Assembly (NCBI RefSeq): GCF_024055725.1
Contig: NZ_JAMXMX010000028.1
Location: 1 to 64,000 of the forward strand
DNA length: 64,000 nucleotides
Origin: Actinoallomurus spadix
GTDB lineage: Bacteria > Actinomycetota > Actinomycetes > Streptosporangiales > Streptosporangiaceae
Direction: 5' to 3'
Both the position numbers and the translations under genes were made by a program. Below the pieces are notes generated by a model. That model saw only the letters and a program-made list of their open reading frames with translations, was not told the DNA's origin and did no database searches. Position 1 is the first letter of the stretch. Every line of letters starts with the position of its first letter. Shown in pieces: positions 25,052-33,513 of the stretch.

Positions 25052-25831
25052 TTGACGACGGGCACCGTGACGGCGGCGGGCGTGCGGATCGCGTACGAGG
25101 AGGTGGGCGACGGCCCACCGCTGCTGCTGATCCACGGCCTCGGCTACCCCCGCTGGGGCTGGGCGCCCGTCGTCGAGCCGCTCGCGAAGACCTTCCGGGT
25201 CATCACCTTCGACAACCGCGGCATCGGCGGCAGCGACGCGCCGCCGGGGCCGTACGACACCGCGACCCTGGCCGCGGACGCGGTCGCGGTGCTGGACGCG
25301 GCCGGCGTGCGCCGGGCGCACGTCATGGGCGCGAGCCTCGGCGGGATGATCGCGCAGATGGTCGCCCTGGAGCACGCACACCGGGTCGACCGGCTGATCC
25401 TGGCCTGTACGACGCCGGGCGGTGCGGAGGCGTACCCACTTCCGGAGGCGACGCTCACCCTCATCCGGGAGGCGGCCGGCCTGCCGCCGGAGGAGGCGAC
25501 GCGGCGCCTGACCGCGAACGCGCTGGCGTCGCGCCACCCTCTGGAGGACCTTCTCGCCCGCCGGCTGGCCGACCCGCAGGACCCCACGGCGTGGCAGGCG
25601 CAGTCGGCCGCCTCGCTCGGCCACGACGCGTACGGGCGGCTCGGGGAGATCACGTCGCCGACGCTGGTCCTGCACGGCACCGCCGACCGTGTCGTCGATC
25701 CCCGCAACGCGCCCCTGCTGGCCGAGCACATCCCCGGCGCGCGGCTGGAGTGGCTGCCCGGCCAGGGGCACCTGTTCTTCTGGGAGGACCCCGACGGCAC
25801 GGTCGAACGGGTGCGGCGCTTCCTAGGCTGA
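25052..25831 (+). CDS. Alpha/beta hydrolase, enol-lactonase-like
   Basis: 259 residues from a TTG with GGAGG 7 bases upstream. LIHGLGYPRWGW, FDNRGIGGSD, nucleophile elbow GASLGG with Ser95, acid in LHGTADRVVDP and His in GQGHLFFWEDP. It resembles 3-oxoadipate enol-lactone hydrolase and related enzymes, but that group is broad. It follows the lipase by 23 bases and is probably co-transcribed. Confidence 0.9.
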   Translation: MTTGTVTAAGVRIAYEEVGDGPPLLLIHGLGYPRWGWAPVVEPLAKTFRVITFDNRGIGGSDAPPGPYDTATLAADAVAVLDAAGVRRAHVMGASLGGMIAQMVALEHAHRVDRLILACTTPGGAEAYPLPEATLTLIREAAGLPPEEATRRLTANALASRHPLEDLLARRLADPQDPTAWQAQSAASLGHDAYGRLGEITSPTLVLHGTADRVVDPRNAPLLAEHIPGARLEWLPGQGHLFFWEDPDGTVERVRRFLG

Positions 25832-25859
25832 GAGCGGGCCACCCCTCGGCCGGGCGGTC

Positions 25860-27506
25860 TTACTCCAGGCCGCGGTACTCGAACCAGTCGAAGTCGGCGA
25901 CGTTCGCGCTGTCCGCGCCGGTGCTGCTCGCGTACATCCCGAGGCAGGCCCCGATGAACCCACCGGCGACCTCGGTGCTCAGGACGCTGCCGTCCACCGG
26001 TCCGCCGAGCGGCCGCCACGGCGATCCCGGCATCGCGTACCGGAACGCGTACGCCTGGTCGTGCGCCTCGACCGCCAGCCGCACCCGGCCCTCGGGCAGG
26101 GGCTCCTCGGCGAGCGTCTCGTCCGCCCCGGCGGCCCTGCGGACGAGCCGGAGCACCCTCCCGCCGTCACCGAGAGTGACCACGCAGCGGATCTGGAAGT
26201 CGTCGTTCTGCAGGAGGACCAGGCCCGCGCACTCGTTCGGGCCCGCCGGGACGAAGTCCAGCGCGGTCTGGGCGGCGAAGTGCGCGTGGCGCTGCCGCCG
26301 GGCGATCAGGCTCGGGCAGACGTGTTCCGTCACGGTCTCCGGGCGCAGGCGCAGCCGCAGGTGGCCTGGGCGTTCGGTCAGGTTCCAGAATCGTTCGCGC
26401 GGCGTGCGGAGCTGGATCCATTCCGGGCCGAGCTCTGGATCCTCGAAGTTGTCGCAGGCCGGCTCGGCGGGCCAGCGGCACTCCGGCAGGTCCGGGCGGG
26501 GGCCGGTCGCCTCGACCCTGCCGGCGCCCGGGGCGATGACCGGCCAGCCCTCCTCCCACGTCACCGGGGCGAGGAAGGTCTCCCTGCCGAGGTTGCCGAG
26601 ATAGCCGCCGGACGGCCGGATGGCGAGCATCACCGCCCACCACTCCCCCGCGGCGGTCTCCACCAGGTCGGCGTGCCCGGTGGCGACGATGGGATGCGCG
26701 GTCCCGAGGTTACGGTGAGTCAGGATCGGGTTGCGCGGGTTCCCCTCGTACGGGCCGGTGATCTGGCGGGACCGCGCGACGGTGACGGCGTGGTCGAGTT
26801 CGGTGCCGCCCTCGGCGACCATCAGGTGATAGGAGTCCCCCACCCGGTACAGGTGCGGCCCCTCCGCCCACACGGCGCCGTCCAGCGCGCCATGCCACAG
26901 CACGTGCTCCGGCCCGGTCAGGGACAGCGTCGCCGGGTCGAACTCCCGCAGCCAGACCTCGGTGTGCCCGTCCTCGTCCACGGGCCGGGTGGCGTGGAAC
27001 CAGACCCGCCCGTCCTCGTCGAACAGCAGGGACGGGTCGAAGCTGTCCGGCTCGCCCAGCCAGTGGGGCTCGGACCACGGCCCGGCCGGGTCGGTCGCCG
27101 TCACGACGAAGTTGCCGGACGGCCCGGTCCCGTACATGAGGGTGCAGACGACGTAGAAGACCCCGTCGGCGTGGCGGATGGTCGGCGCGTACAGCCCTCC
27201 CGACGGCTGGACGCCGTCGAGCGGCAACTGCTCCGGCCGGTCCAGGACATGCCCGAGCAGTCGCCAGTTGACGAGGTCGCGGCTGTGGTGGACGGGCAGT
27301 CCGGGGAACCATTCGAACGTGGAGCTCACCAGGTAGTAGTCGTCCCCGACCCGGCAGATCGACGGATCGGGGTAGAAGCCCGGCAGGATCGGGTTACGGA
27401 ACGTACGCGGGGCCGGGGCGGAGTGAATCGTACGGCGGCCGGGCGCCGCGGCCGCGTCGGGCGGGGTGGTCGGAAGTGCGTCGGCCATGTCGAATCGGTC
27501 TCCCAT
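25860..27506 (-). CDS. GH43 beta-xylosidase/arabinofuranosidase-like
   Basis: 548 residues, no signal peptide, so cytoplasmic. Five-bladed propeller catalytic domain with base Asp in NPILPGFYPDPSICRVGD, the pKa-tuning Asp in DPSLLFDEDGRVWF and acid Glu in AVWAEGPHLYRVGD, followed from about residue 340 by the C-terminal beta-sandwich common in GH43 xylosidases. It would release xylose or arabinose from imported oligosaccharides. The next gene in the same direction upstream is a LacI regulator. An ATG at 27488 is a possible alternative start. Confidence 0.92.
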   Translation of the reverse strand: MGDRFDMADALPTTPPDAAAAPGRRTIHSAPAPRTFRNPILPGFYPDPSICRVGDDYYLVSSTFEWFPGLPVHHSRDLVNWRLLGHVLDRPEQLPLDGVQPSGGLYAPTIRHADGVFYVVCTLMYGTGPSGNFVVTATDPAGPWSEPHWLGEPDSFDPSLLFDEDGRVWFHATRPVDEDGHTEVWLREFDPATLSLTGPEHVLWHGALDGAVWAEGPHLYRVGDSYHLMVAEGGTELDHAVTVARSRQITGPYEGNPRNPILTHRNLGTAHPIVATGHADLVETAAGEWWAVMLAIRPSGGYLGNLGRETFLAPVTWEEGWPVIAPGAGRVEATGPRPDLPECRWPAEPACDNFEDPELGPEWIQLRTPRERFWNLTERPGHLRLRLRPETVTEHVCPSLIARRQRHAHFAAQTALDFVPAGPNECAGLVLLQNDDFQIRCVVTLGDGGRVLRLVRRAAGADETLAEEPLPEGRVRLAVEAHDQAYAFRYAMPGSPWRPLGGPVDGSVLSTEVAGGFIGACLGMYASSTGADSANVADFDWFEYRGLE

Positions 27507-27759
27507 CAGGCGGTCGCCGGAGAAGGCGCGGGACGTGCGGAGGCGGTCGGGCGCGAGCTGAACGGTCGGACGCGGTTGAGGGTGGTCAGCGGTCGGACGC
27601 GGACGGGGTGCCCCGTGGCCGGACCGGGATCCATGACGGTCGGATCTCGGGGCCGGGTCGGCCGGGTGCGGGCGGCGAGCGGGCTACGGCGAAAGGTGGC
27701 GGACGGTGTTCCGGCGGTCTCGGGCGGACGGCGGGGGCAGTGCTCCGGCGGGGAGTCGA

Positions 27760-28809
27760 TCAGGCGGCGGGCGGGGCGGTGGACAGCCGCACGCGCAGCT
27801 CGGTGGCGAGCTCGACGCGCGGCGAGACGAGCGTCTCCCCGTCGAGGAGCTGGAACAGCGTCCGGGCGGCGATCCGCCCCATCTCCTCCAGCGGCTGGCG
27901 CACGGTCGTCAGCGGCGGCGACAGCCACTGGCACAGCGGCAGGTCGTCGAAGCCGACGACGCTAAGGTCCCCCGGCACGGTGAGCCCCGCGTGACGCGCC
28001 GCCTCGTACACGCCCATCGCCTGCTGGTCGCTGCCCGCGAAGATCGCGGTGGGGCGGTCGGGCGACTCGAGCAGCTCGCGCGCCGCCTGGAACCCGCCCT
28101 CGTACTGGAAGTCGCCGTACCGGATGAGGGTGCGGTCCAGCTCGATGCCCGCGCGCTCCAGAGCGGCCCGGTATCCGTCGATGCGGGCCTGGGTGCAGAG
28201 CATCTCCTGCGGGCCGCCGATCGCGGCGATCCGCCGGTGCCCGAGGGAGATGAGGTGCTCGGTGGCCGAGAGACCGCCCGACCAGTTGGTCGCGCCGACG
28301 CTGACCAGATCGGTGTCGGGCAGGTCCACCGGGTCGATGACGACGAGCCCGACCCCCGCCCGCTCGATCTGCGCGCGCTGCGCCGCGGTGATCCGCGAGG
28401 TGACCAGGATCACGCCGTCGCTGTGGTGCTGCACGCTGAGCGAGGCCCAGCTCGGCGGCCGGGCGTCGTCCCCGCGCACGAGCGACACGACGGTGCCGGT
28501 GCCGCGCTCGGCGCACTCCGCCTCGACGCCGCGCAGGATCTCCACCGCCCAGGGACTGTCGAGCCCGCTGATCACCACGTCGACCAGCCCGGATCGGCGC
28601 GCCCGTCGCACGCCCGGCGGGAGGTAGCTGTGCGCCTTGAGCAGCCGGGTGACCCGCTCCCGGGTGGCCGCGGCGACGTCGGTCCGGCCGTTGAGCACCT
28701 TGGACACCGTCGCCGTGGAGACGCCGGCCTCCACGGCGATGTCGGCCAAGGTGGGCCGGGAGCGCCGACCGGTCGTCGGCTCCGATCCCGTTTCGGCTGG
28801 ACGTGCCAC
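27760..28809 (-). CDS. LacI-family regulator of the xylosidase/lactonase region
   Basis: 349 residues from a GTG at 28809 with GGAGG 5 bases upstream; an ATG at 28833 is the alternative. N-terminal HTH TLADIAVEAGVSTATVSKVLNG and hinge, then a periplasmic-binding-protein-like sensor domain with VVGFDDLPLCQWLSPPLTTVRQP. Located between the GH43 gene and a divergent sugar-acid-type operon, so likely a sugar-responsive repressor of both. Candidate operators with TTTCGA cores lie just upstream. Confidence 0.93.
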   Translation of the reverse strand: MARPAETGSEPTTGRRSRPTLADIAVEAGVSTATVSKVLNGRTDVAAATRERVTRLLKAHSYLPPGVRRARRSGLVDVVISGLDSPWAVEILRGVEAECAERGTGTVVSLVRGDDARPPSWASLSVQHHSDGVILVTSRITAAQRAQIERAGVGLVVIDPVDLPDTDLVSVGATNWSGGLSATEHLISLGHRRIAAIGGPQEMLCTQARIDGYRAALERAGIELDRTLIRYGDFQYEGGFQAARELLESPDRPTAIFAGSDQQAMGVYEAARHAGLTVPGDLSVVGFDDLPLCQWLSPPLTTVRQPLEEMGRIAARTLFQLLDGETLVSPRVELATELRVRLSTAPPAA

Positions 28810-28841
28810 GCACCCCTCCACATCGTCGACCATGCGTTTCG

Positions 28842-28858
28842 AAGATTAGCGCAATCTT
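28842..28858. promoter_or_regulatory. Inverted repeat, candidate LacI operator 1
   Basis: AAGATT-agcgc-AATCTT, flanked on both sides by TTTCGA-like sequence, 33 bases upstream of the LacI start. Autoregulation is plausible. Confidence 0.5.
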
Positions 28859-28959
28859 TCGACATCCTCCTAGGAGCAGGTCGCCGGGTCAACGCCGGGC
28901 AGTGTCGACGCGCCACGAGGCGAGCCGCGCCGACGACGCGCCCGCGAGCGAGCGCAATG

Positions 28960-28971
28960 GTTTTCGAAAAC
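28960..28971. promoter_or_regulatory. Palindrome, candidate LacI operator 2
   Basis: GTTTTCGAAAAC is a perfect 12-bp palindrome, extended to near-symmetry over 18 bp (AT on both ends), about 50 bases upstream of the amidohydrolase GTG. Even-length palindromes with central CG are the usual LacI-family operator form. Confidence 0.6.
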
Positions 28972-29021
28972 TATCGACCGCCCCTGTGCCCCACGCCCCG
29001 TCCTCTGCGAAGATAGCCGAC

Positions 29022-29795
29022 GTGACCAGCGATGAGCGGAGCCCGGGCCCCCGGCCGGTGTTCGACGCGCACCTCCACATCATCGACCCGCGGTACCCGC
29101 TCATCGAGAACAACGGCTACCTGCCGCCGGCCTTCACCGTCCCGGACTACCGCGCGCGTACGGAGCCGCTGGGCGTCGTGGGCGGCGCCGTCGTCTCCGG
29201 CTCCTTCCAGGGGTTCGACCAGACGTACCTGCTGGACGCCCTGCGGCGGCTGGGCCCGCGGTTCGTCGGCGTCACGCAGCTGCCCGCGTCGGTGACCGAT
29301 GAGGACATCACCCGGCTGGACTCCTGCGGCGTCCGGGCCGTGCGGTTCAACGTACGCCGCGGCGGCTCGGAGACCCTCGACCACCTCCGCACACTGGCCC
29401 ACCGCGTACACGAGATCGCCGGCTGGCACGTCGAGCTCTACATCGACGCGCGCGAGCTGCCCGAGCTGACGCCCGTCCTGCACACCCTGCCCGCGGTGAG
29501 CGTCGACCACCTCGGCCTGTCCGAAGAGGGGCTGCCGGCCCTGCTGTCCCTGGTCGAACGCGGCGCCCGGGTCAAGGCCACCGGGTTCGGCCGCGTCGAC
29601 CTCGACGTGGCCAAGGCGGTCCGCGCGGTGCTCGACGTGAACCCGCGCGCGCTCCTCTTCGGCACCGACCTGCCGTCCACGCGGGCCCGGCGGCCCTTCC
29701 AGGACGACGACCTGCGGCTCCTCGCCGACCTGGCCGGACCGGAGCACGTCGCGGCGGTGCTGCACGACAACGCCGCCGCCTTCTACCGGGTGTGA
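29022..29795 (+). CDS. Amidohydrolase-family lactonase-like protein
   Basis: 257 residues. TIM-barrel amidohydrolase of the PF04909 group: metal motif FDAHLHIID near the N-terminus, SVDHLGLSEEGLPALL and the late LFGTDLPSTR with the catalytic Asp. Relatives hydrolyse sugar lactones (fuconolactonase) or 2-pyrone-4,6-dicarboxylate. With the class II aldolase 58 bases downstream and a LacI regulator opposite, a sugar-acid/lactone role is favoured. The GTG at 29022 is chosen because the preceding frame lacks coding character. Confidence 0.85.
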   Translation: MTSDERSPGPRPVFDAHLHIIDPRYPLIENNGYLPPAFTVPDYRARTEPLGVVGGAVVSGSFQGFDQTYLLDALRRLGPRFVGVTQLPASVTDEDITRLDSCGVRAVRFNVRRGGSETLDHLRTLAHRVHEIAGWHVELYIDARELPELTPVLHTLPAVSVDHLGLSEEGLPALLSLVERGARVKATGFGRVDLDVAKAVRAVLDVNPRALLFGTDLPSTRARRPFQDDDLRLLADLAGPEHVAAVLHDNAAAFYRV

Positions 29796-29853
29796 CGCGC
29801 CGGCGGCCGCTGAGAGACCCTGAGACCGTCCGCCCCCTCAGGAGAGGAACGCC

Positions 29854-30495
29854 ATGCTGCTCGGCGAGGTCCGGGAAGAGATCGTCGACACCTGCCGGCG
29901 CCTGTCCGCGGCCGGTCTCCTGCCCGGCACGTCCGGCAACGTCAGCGTACGGGCCGGCGACCGCGTCGCGGTGACCCCGAGCGGCGTCGACTACTCCGAG
30001 CTGACCGCGGAGCTCGTCGGCGTGCACGCCCTGGACGGAACCCCGGTCGACGCTCCGCTGAAGCCCACGTCAGAGCTGCCACTGCACCTGGCCGTGTACG
30101 CGGCGAAGGAGACCGCGGCCATCGTCCACACGCACTCGACCGCCGCCACGGTGCTGTCGACCCTCGTCGACGAACTCCCGCCGATCCACTACATGATCGC
30201 CCTGTTCGGCGGCCGGGTCCCCGTGACCCCGTACGCGACGTACGGCACGCGGGAACTGGCCGACGCCACCGTCCGGGCGCTGCGCGAGTCCACGGCCTGC
30301 ATCCTCGGCAACCACGGCACGGTGGCGACCGGCCACGATCTGAGCACGGCCCGGACCGGCGCGGAGTACCTCGAATGGCTCAGCGAGCTCTACCTGCGCG
30401 CGACGAGCGCCGGCACGCCGCGCCTGCTCGACGCGGAGGAGATCGCGCGCGTGGCCGAGAAGCTCTCCGGCTACGGCCAGCGGCCGCCACGCTGA
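29854..30495 (+). CDS. Class II aldolase/adducin-family protein
   Basis: 213 residues. GTSGNVSVR phosphate-binding loop, catalytic Glu in KPTSELPLH, zinc histidines in IVHTHSTAA and a late His in ILGNHGTVATG. Length and motifs match L-fuculose-phosphate aldolase and the related 3-oxo-tetronate-phosphate decarboxylases. It cleaves or decarboxylates a sugar phosphate; the exact substrate is open. Good SD AGGAGAGG before the ATG. Middle gene of the lactonase, aldolase, SRPBCC run. Confidence 0.9.
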   Translation: MLLGEVREEIVDTCRRLSAAGLLPGTSGNVSVRAGDRVAVTPSGVDYSELTAELVGVHALDGTPVDAPLKPTSELPLHLAVYAAKETAAIVHTHSTAATVLSTLVDELPPIHYMIALFGGRVPVTPYATYGTRELADATVRALRESTACILGNHGTVATGHDLSTARTGAEYLEWLSELYLRATSAGTPRLLDAEEIARVAEKLSGYGQRPPR

Positions 30496-30616
30496 CCGCC
30501 TCGCCGGATGTGACGATCGCCGCAGGTCCCGGCCGGTGGTGTCGGCGCCTCCGGGACGGGTAGCCGACCGATCAGAGGCGGGCACAGCGCCGCCGCCCTG
30601 ACGGAAGGAGTACGCC

Positions 30617-31024
30617 ATGGCCGAGTACGAGCGGTCCCGCGCCTTCGCCGCACCCGCGGAGCTGGTGTTCGACGAGGCGTCCGACCCGGACACGATGGAC
30701 CAGTGGCTGCCCGGAGAGGTGCACCTTGAGTCGGCCGACCTGCACGAGGTCACGGTCGAGCACGGCTCCCAGCACGAACGCGCCCTGATGCGCACCGAAC
30801 CCGACCAGCTCCGGGTGGAGTGGGGCACCCGCGACACGGGTGAGTACGCCGGCTGGCTCCAGGTCACCGGCATCGATCCGGACCGCAGCGAGGCGGTCGT
30901 CCACCTGTCCTTCTTCGATGAGGAGCACGCGCCGCCCGGCTCCCGCATCGAGCAGGAACTCAGCGAGAGCCTGGACCGCCTGACCGAGAAGGTCCGGCAC
31001 CGCAGCGAGCACTCCGGCGGATAG
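30617..31024 (+). CDS. SRPBCC (START/Bet v1-like) protein
   Basis: 135 residues. Begins YERSRAFAAPAELVFDEASDPDTMDQWLPG, the usual N-terminal strand-helix of polyketide cyclase/START-type small-molecule binders, followed by antiparallel strands and the long C-terminal helix (RIEQELSESLDRLTEKV). No catalytic set is evident. GGAAGGAG precedes the ATG. It may be the last gene of the lactonase/aldolase unit, 121 bases after the aldolase; a perfect 12-bp-stem hairpin follows its stop. Confidence 0.85.
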   Translation: MAEYERSRAFAAPAELVFDEASDPDTMDQWLPGEVHLESADLHEVTVEHGSQHERALMRTEPDQLRVEWGTRDTGEYAGWLQVTGIDPDRSEAVVHLSFFDEEHAPPGSRIEQELSESLDRLTEKVRHRSEHSGG

Positions 31025-31033
31025 CCACCCCGC

Positions 31034-31065
31034 CCGGTGACCGGCCCGATCACGCCGGTCACCGG
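31034..31065 (+). terminator. Strong hairpin ending the aldolase/SRPBCC unit
   Basis: CCGGTGACCGGC-ccgatcac-GCCGGTCACCGG: perfect 12-bp arms with an 8-base loop, starting 9 bases after the SRPBCC stop. No T-run, as is common in actinobacteria. Confidence 0.7.
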
Positions 31066-31306
31066 CGGCCGGCCCGCGCTACGAGGGCTTCGAGCCCTGC
31101 GGCTGCGGCCAGGACCCGAAGTACCGGCCGCGTACGGGCCCGGAGGTCCGTGCCCGCCACCGAGCGGGTGCCCGCGCGGGCCTCACCGACGCCCAGTCCC
31201 TGTCCCTTCCCGACCTTCCGGACGCCCCCGCTCCACCATCGCCGAGCCGGCTGCCCCTTGCTCACTCACGTTCCGCCTCGTGAGCGGCTGTCCGGGCGTC
31301 GCGTGC

Positions 31307-31858
31307 TCAGCGGAGCAGCGCCGCCAGGCCGATGCCGGCCGCACCGAGGATCGCCAGTGACATGGACCACTGAAGAAAGACGTGCTTGCGCCACACGATC
31401 TTCGAGAGCGCCACGATCTGCGTGCTCATGACGAGAGGATCCCGTACGAGTCCGTTGGCTTGTACTACCGTGATGAGGTCATCCGGTGCCCACCATCTCA
31501 GGTGTCCGAAGTAGACGTAGTTGCTCCTCCAGTTCCTCCGTGCATCACGCCGGTTCAGCTGCGGGAAGACGGCCGCTCCGGCGAACAGGATCCCGCCGAT
31601 CAGGAGAGAGATCCCGAAGCGGTAGAACCAGACTTCGGAGCCATGGAGATGGCCGAGCGGCTTGCTCGCAGAGGAGAAGGCCAGGACCGCGCCGAACGCG
31701 GCGGTCTCCAGCGAGAGGACGACCGACGCCTTGGTGTCGACCTTCGCGGTCCACTCGTGCAGCGCCTGATGCACTTGGAGGCTGTACTGGTGGAAGTGAG
31801 TAGACGCGTCACCGGGTGTGGTGGGAACGCTGCGGAGTCTCTGCCGGCCACGCGACAC
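31307..31858 (-). CDS. Pycsar-type transmembrane effector (PycTM/DUF5706-like), orphan
   Basis: 183 residues. Helical N-terminus with EWTAKVDTKASVV (Asp41, Lys43), hydrophobic helix 44-64, second helix 76-99, a basic cytoplasmic part with NYVYFGHLRWW, a Q-x-x-x-L-S-K-I-x-x-x-K helix (about 147-158), and a C-terminal helix 160-182. This order fits the PycTM family: effectors that, on binding a cyclic nucleotide made by a phage-sensing cyclase, damage the inner membrane and abort infection. GTG at 31858 with GGGAGG 6 bases upstream. No cyclase or CD-NTase gene is present in the window. Base composition is visibly lower in GC than neighbours, hinting at transfer. Family call by sequence look only. 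Confidence 0.75.
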   Translation of the reverse strand: MSRGRQRLRSVPTTPGDASTHFHQYSLQVHQALHEWTAKVDTKASVVLSLETAAFGAVLAFSSASKPLGHLHGSEVWFYRFGISLLIGGILFAGAAVFPQLNRRDARRNWRSNYVYFGHLRWWAPDDLITVVQANGLVRDPLVMSTQIVALSKIVWRKHVFLQWSMSLAILGAAGIGLAALLR

Positions 31859-31925
31859 TTCTGCCTCCCTCGGTCAGGCCCGTCTTGAAGGTTCGACGCG
31901 TTACAGCGAGAGACGGTTGCCTACT

Positions 31926-31941
31926 GTCGGCAATTGCCGAC
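31926..31941. promoter_or_regulatory. 16-bp perfect palindrome upstream of the effector gene
   Basis: GTCGGCAATTGCCGAC, centred about 75 bases ahead of the effector GTG. A neighbouring TTGCCTAC (about 31917-31924) is a third copy of the half-site TTGCCGAC, giving three boxes. Looks like a dimeric-repressor operator; the regulator is not in the window. Confidence 0.55.
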
Positions 31942-32076
31942 GCCCTGAGGCCCGACCGATCGCCCGAGCGCCGTTCCCTGCCGCATCCCGCTCGCCTCAC
32001 TGCCGCCGCGAGGAGCCGGTCCCCCTTATGACGGCCGGGGTCGCGTCTGTGGACCCGAGGACGGTCGGCGGTGTTC

Positions 32077-33513
32077 CTACAGGTGGGCGACCAGGAGTTC
32101 TGGGTGTTCGACGCAGTCGGCGACGAAGCGGAGGAAGCCGCCGGCCACGCCGCCGTCGCAGACCCGGTGGTCGAAGGTGAAGGACAGCTGCGTCACCTTG
32201 CGCAGCCGGATCTCCCCCTCGAACCCCCAGGGCCGGTCGGCGATCCGGCCGACGCCGAGCATCGCGGCCTCCGGGTGGTTGATGATCGGGGTGGATCCGT
32301 CCACGCCGAACACGCCGTAGTTGTTCAGCGTGAACGTCCCACCGGTGAGGTCGCGCGGGTCGAGCCGGCCGGCGCGGGCGGCCTCGGTGCGCTCGCGGAT
32401 CCGGGCGGCGAGCTCGGCGAGCGTGAGCCGGTGCGCGTCGCGGATGACCGGCACGACGAGGCCGCGGTCGGTCTGCGCGGCAAAGCCGAGATGCACCTGC
32501 GGGACCTGGACGATCTCCTGGCGTTCGGTGTCGACGTAGGAGTTCAGCTCGGGGAATCTCCGCAGCCCGGCGACGCAGATCCGGGCGAACAGCGCGAGCA
32601 TCCCGATGCGGGCGTCGGGGAGCGTACGGGCGAGCCCCTCCTTGAGCTCGACCAGGGGCGTGGCGTCGGCGTCGACCCACGTGGTCGCGTCCGGGATCTC
32701 GCGCCTGCTGCGCGCGAGCTTCTCCGCGATCGTCCGCCGTACGCCACGGAGCGGGATCCGGACGGAGGCCTGGTCGTCCGTCGGCTCCACCGGCTCGGGG
32801 GCCACGGTGAGACCGGGGGCCGCCGCCCGAGCCGGGACGGCGGTCTCCGGCGCCTGGGCCGTGGCGGTTCCGGGCCGGGTGGCCGCGGCGATGGCGGCGT
32901 CGACGTCGCGGCGGAGGACGACGCCGCCGGGTCCGCTGGGGGTGAGGGCGGCCACCTCGATGGCGTGCGTGCGGGCGAGCTGGCGGACCACGGGCGAGAT
33001 GACGCGCGGGGCCTCGGCCCGTACGGCGGCCGTGGTGGCCGGAGCCGGGGCGGGGTCGCGGCGGGGCGGCATGGGGATGGTGCGCCCGGCGCGGCGGCGG
33101 CGCGCACGGTGGGCCGCGCCCGTGCCGTAGCCGACGAGAACGTTGCCCGATCCGGCGCGTTCCTCCTCGCGGTAGCGCTCGGCCGCGTGGCCGTCCTCGT
33201 CGACGGCCGGTGCGCCCTCCCCCGCCGCGTCGCCCGGTCCGGCCGCCACGGTGACCGCGATGAGGGGCTCGCCGACGGCGATGACGGAGCCGACCTCGCC
33301 GTACAGCCTCGCGACGGTTCCGGCCATGGGGATCGGAACGTCGACGGCGGCCTTGGCGGTCTCGACCTCGACGACGTTCTGGTCGACGGTGACGGTGTCC
33401 CCCGGGGAGACGCGCCACTCGGTGATCTCGGCCTCGGTCAGGCCCTCGCCGAGGTCGGGGAGGCGGAAGATCACTTCGGTCGCGGTCGCGGTCGCGGTCG
33501 CGGTCGCGGTCAT
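32077..33513 (-). CDS. E2 acyltransferase of a branched-chain 2-oxoacid dehydrogenase
   Basis: 478 residues. After a Thr-Ala repeat (2-12) comes a lipoyl domain with the lipoylated Lys in VEVETAKAAVDVP, a Pro/Ala/Arg-rich linker, a peripheral-subunit-binding domain (RVISPVVRQLARTHAIEV), a second linker and the catalytic domain ending in the DHRVCDGG active-site motif. It transfers the acyl group made by E1 to CoA. ATGA overlap with the E1beta stop. No E3 gene is near; E3 is normally shared. Confidence 0.93.
   Translation of the reverse strand: MTATATATATATEVIFRLPDLGEGLTEAEITEWRVSPGDTVTVDQNVVEVETAKAAVDVPIPMAGTVARLYGEVGSVIAVGEPLIAVTVAAGPGDAAGEGAPAVDEDGHAAERYREEERAGSGNVLVGYGTGAAHRARRRRAGRTIPMPPRRDPAPAPATTAAVRAEAPRVISPVVRQLARTHAIEVAALTPSGPGGVVLRRDVDAAIAAATRPGTATAQAPETAVPARAAAPGLTVAPEPVEPTDDQASVRIPLRGVRRTIAEKLARSRREIPDATTWVDADATPLVELKEGLARTLPDARIGMLALFARICVAGLRRFPELNSYVDTERQEIVQVPQVHLGFAAQTDRGLVVPVIRDAHRLTLAELAARIRERTEAARAGRLDPRDLTGGTFTLNNYGVFGVDGSTPIINHPEAAMLGVGRIADRPWGFEGEIRLRKVTQLSFTFDHRVCDGGVAGGFLRFVADCVEHPELLVAHL
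33481..33510 (+). repeat. Five perfect CGCGGT hexamers at the E2 start
   Basis: Five tandem CGCGGT units plus a partial one, immediately inside the E2 start codon (minus strand), encode the Thr-Ala run after Met1 and end on the E1beta stop codon. Slippage would change N-terminal length in steps of two residues without a frameshift. Confidence 0.85.

Noticed and set aside
26061-27965. Plus-strand frame opposite the GH43 gene
   Set aside because: No recognisable fold, and the GH43 catalytic residues on the minus strand are unmistakable.
31080-31284. Plus-strand frame reading YEGFEPCGCGQDPKYRPR and onward to a TGA
   Set aside because: It looks faintly protein-like but has no start codon or SD after the preceding in-frame stop, and I recognise no family. 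It may be a remnant; not annotated.
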